Source: Cryptomeria japonica (taxonomy: Eukaryota > Streptophyta > Pinopsida > Cupressales > Cupressaceae). From it: 64,000 bases of DNA. The position numbers and the translations under genes were made by a program. The stretch lies in the NCBI RefSeq assembly GCF_030272615.1, contig NW_026729207.1, positions 1 to 64,000 on the forward strand, written 5' to 3'. Positions 61,940-64,000 of the stretch are shown here, piece after piece (within the stretch, counting starts at the first letter, position 1; every line of letters begins with the position of its first letter). The notes beneath the pieces are model-generated. The model made no database searches. It saw only the letters and a list, made by a program, of their open reading frames with translations, and was not told the DNA's origin.

Positions 61940-63598
61940 TGTGTGGGGGAAAAAGCGAGACTAGGTTAATCATGCCCTAATCCTACCTTTTGACACACAT
62001 TACGGAATACGAAAGAGCCTAGAGATATCGCACAATTGGCTACTTCTTTTTGTGAAAGAGAGAGCCACGATATATCTATTAGGATTTCTATTCCCTTGTT
62101 GAAATTGTAAGATCAAGTAATGCAAGTTCAAGCCCTAATCCCAAAATGCAAGTATGAACTAATAACAAGATTGCAGAATTGAGATTAAACAATGAACAGT
62201 TGTAAGTACAAGGATGAAATAAGAATGCAGATGTGTACCCGGAGTCAAAATCAGACTGAAAATGTTCAGGATGGGGGCGCGGGTGCCACTGTCCTGAAAA
62301 CTACACCGGAAACTGCTATTCTGCACTCTGAAACACTGTCGAGAAGCTGTCTGAAAGCTGTCTGTCCAGAGGACCAGGGCGCCCAGTGCCTCTGTCCCAG
62401 GGACCAGGGCACCCAGTGCCCCTGTCCTGGCAGGACCAGGGTGCCCAGTGCCCCTGTCCCAGTCTTCTGCTCTGCAATTTGATACAGAGTGTTGTCTCGA
62501 CCTTCTCTCTCTGGATCTGTATCCCGTGGCGTCGTCTGAATCCTGAAACCTGCAATGATATCTGAAAAAGGGTGTATGGGCGGCTATATAGGGTTTTGCC
62601 TTAGTCAAACCCCCGCTTCGGTGATTTCCACCTCCACGAATAGCCAAGTTGTTTTGTAAACGTATTGTGTGTGCAGACCTAGTGTGTGTGCAAGGTCCCA
62701 AAATGCAAGAAAGCAAACTAGAGCAACCTAGAAAGTAAACCCTAATTGCTTGTAAATGATAACGTAAATGCTCTAAATCAAGATGCAAAGTGATCTAAAG
62801 CATGAATAAATGATGTATTGAAGCTTATGTAAAGACATGAAAACAACATGAAATCATACCCAACCCTCAAGGGAGGAGTACAAGCCAATCTTCAGTCGGT
62901 AATCTCCTATTGTTCTTCAATGTCTTCAAAGCCCTAAGTGGATGAATGAATTTGATAGATGCTTGATAGAAGGATGTTGTAAGATGTTGAAGTCTTCAAA
63001 TATCTGTTCTTTCGCTGCATATGAAGTTCCTGAAAACAAAATTCGGATCCTTTCAAATGAAGAAAGAGAGCTCTTATGTATGAAACCCTAGATCGCAATT
63101 TCATCTTTTGGCCGACCTAGAGATTGAATATCCCACCAATTTCTTGGGGTTAAGCTTTATTTTATGATTGGATCACGCTCCTAAAATTTCGGGAAAAATG
63201 TCCGGGACCATGTTGCACTCCGGGCGCCATGGTCCAGACAACTTTTCACCAAATTTTCAGGGCCATCAGATATGATGATTTTAGAGAGAATCCCGAAGTT
63301 ACAGGTGATTTTGAGATGTTTTGACCCCGAAACCAAGCCCCCAAGTTCGAAATAGGACTTAATTAGGGTTTTTGATTGAGTGATGTATTGGAGGAATAAA
63401 ATGCGAAGGGCACACTTTAGTGAAAGGGCCCAACTTTATGATGTAGAGAATGATGAAATAGGACCTTAGACCTAATTAATTTGATTAATTAAGTGCTAAA
63501 GGGGAAATGCAATGCAGAATGTAAAATGCGCTAAGGCGGGTGCTAAACTAGGTGTGAAATTGTACCACCCTAGTGAGTGCGTACAATTTACGACGCTA
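61940..63598 (-). mobile_element. 5' LTR of the Tat element
   Basis: The 3' end (ACACA on the minus strand) sits three bases from the PBS. The outer end at 63598 is where homology to copy C starts. There the minus strand reads TAGCGTCGTAAATTG, presumably an original TG changed to TA. Length is 1,659 bp, normal for Tat. It holds a 30-bp minisatellite at 62371-62462. An open frame of 209 codons (62788-62159) arises from GC-rich repeats and is probably not coding. No matching 3' LTR was found at the other end. Confidence 0.65.
62371..62462. repeat. 30-bp minisatellite in the Tat LTR
   Basis: Three units (62371, 62401, 62433), each GGACCAGGG plus a C/T-rich tail with GCCCAGTGCC. The wording resembles the PMD intron minisatellite. 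Confidence 0.9.
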
Positions 63599-63599
63599 T

Positions 63600-64000
63600 A
63601 GTAGTGTTGGTATTTCCAACTGATTATCTAGAATTTCCTATAAGATAGCCAATCTTAATCCATCAATTTTAGACAAGTGACGAGCAAAATGGGTTTAACC
63701 AGAAGGTTGAAATGATCTACACTTTAGGATCTGCAAGATGTACGGGGGTGACCCTTTGCAATATTAATGAATTTGTAATAAAGTGGACTAATATTGCTAA
63801 AATGCAGATTGCTCTCAACGAGCATCAACTAGATTATCCTAAATTTAATGTTGAATTGGCGAGATCCATGGTTATTTATCATTATTGGGTATAATTGAGA
63901 GAAAGATCTAACCTACACCTACTCCTACAAATAGAAAAGAAAAGAGATCAATAATATTTGAGATGGTGCCTAAAATTCACTTAAATTCTCAAAGATCAAT
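63600..64000 (+). mobile_element. Copy C of the copy A/B element (left end; runs off window)
   Basis: It matches 5657-6050 of copy A and 24885-25180 of copy B, starting at AGTAGTGTTGG. The frame 63712-63894 (60 codons, MIYTLGSARCTGVTL and on) is open here but broken in A and B, so copy C may preserve a coding piece of the family. I do not recognise that product. The Tat LTR ends directly at its first base. Confidence 0.75.

Noticed and set aside
62159-62788. 209-codon minus-strand frame in the Tat LTR
   Set aside because: It spans the LTR and its minisatellite, lies upstream of the PBS, and has repeat-derived composition; probably not a gene, though transcription from the LTR would include it.

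Overview
The window is transposon-dominated nuclear DNA of a vascular plant. Nothing in it looks like an intact housekeeping gene, rRNA, tRNA or CRISPR array. Plant origin rests on Ty1/copia and Tat-type Ty3/gypsy retrotransposons, plant L1-type LINEs with a DUF4283-like ORF1, a plant mobile domain (PMD/MAIN-like) gene, GH28 polygalacturonase pseudogenes with plant-type introns, and an ARID-HMG-type HMG-box fragment. The old, mosaic repeats and AT-rich filler suggest a large genome, perhaps a conifer; that is inference, not something the sequence proves.

Layout. 1-2203: 5' part of a fairly young copia element on the minus strand (gag, zinc knuckle, protease, integrase; PBS and probable LTR). 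2530-3222: second copia fragment (minus). 3243-7490: copy A of a decayed LTR element on the plus strand, opening with a 20-bp tandem array and ending in a PPT and LTR. 7420-8346: LINE-ORF1-like and gag relics. 8764-9265: polygalacturonase pseudogene 1. 9379-12810: repeat mosaic with a long CT tract. 12817-16591: copia element II (plus), 5'-truncated, many stops, 3' LTR present. 16600-19660: copia element III (minus). 20080-21290: dispersed repeat. 22461-31620: copy B of the copy A family, which also holds about 4 kb carrying an unrecognised antisense coding unit. 32310-36450: repeats shared with 20 kb and 9-12 kb. 36509-38146: unrecognised long reading frame (minus). 38450-42835 and 43160-44040: decayed LINEs. 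44532-46521: polygalacturonase pseudogene 2, cut in its sixth exon by LINE C (46522-49620). 49620-52900: low-information DNA with an HMG-box fragment.

53002-63598 is the most interesting part. A three-exon PMD gene (plus) lies tail-to-tail with a 1,854-codon Tat-lineage pol frame (minus). That frame is broken by a single TGA and is preceded by a PBS and a probable 1.66-kb LTR. The PMD intron 1 minisatellite shares an exact 14-mer with this LTR. I infer that the PMD gene may be an antisense passenger of the Tat element; being antisense would keep its introns from being spliced out of the element's genomic RNA. The expected 3' LTR beyond the PMD gene was not found, so this stays a hypothesis. 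The LTR abuts copy C of the copy A/B family (63600-64000), into which the element apparently inserted.

Genes working together: the only plausible unit is the Tat element with its PMD passenger. Everything else is a layered record of insertions, internal deletions and C-to-T type decay.
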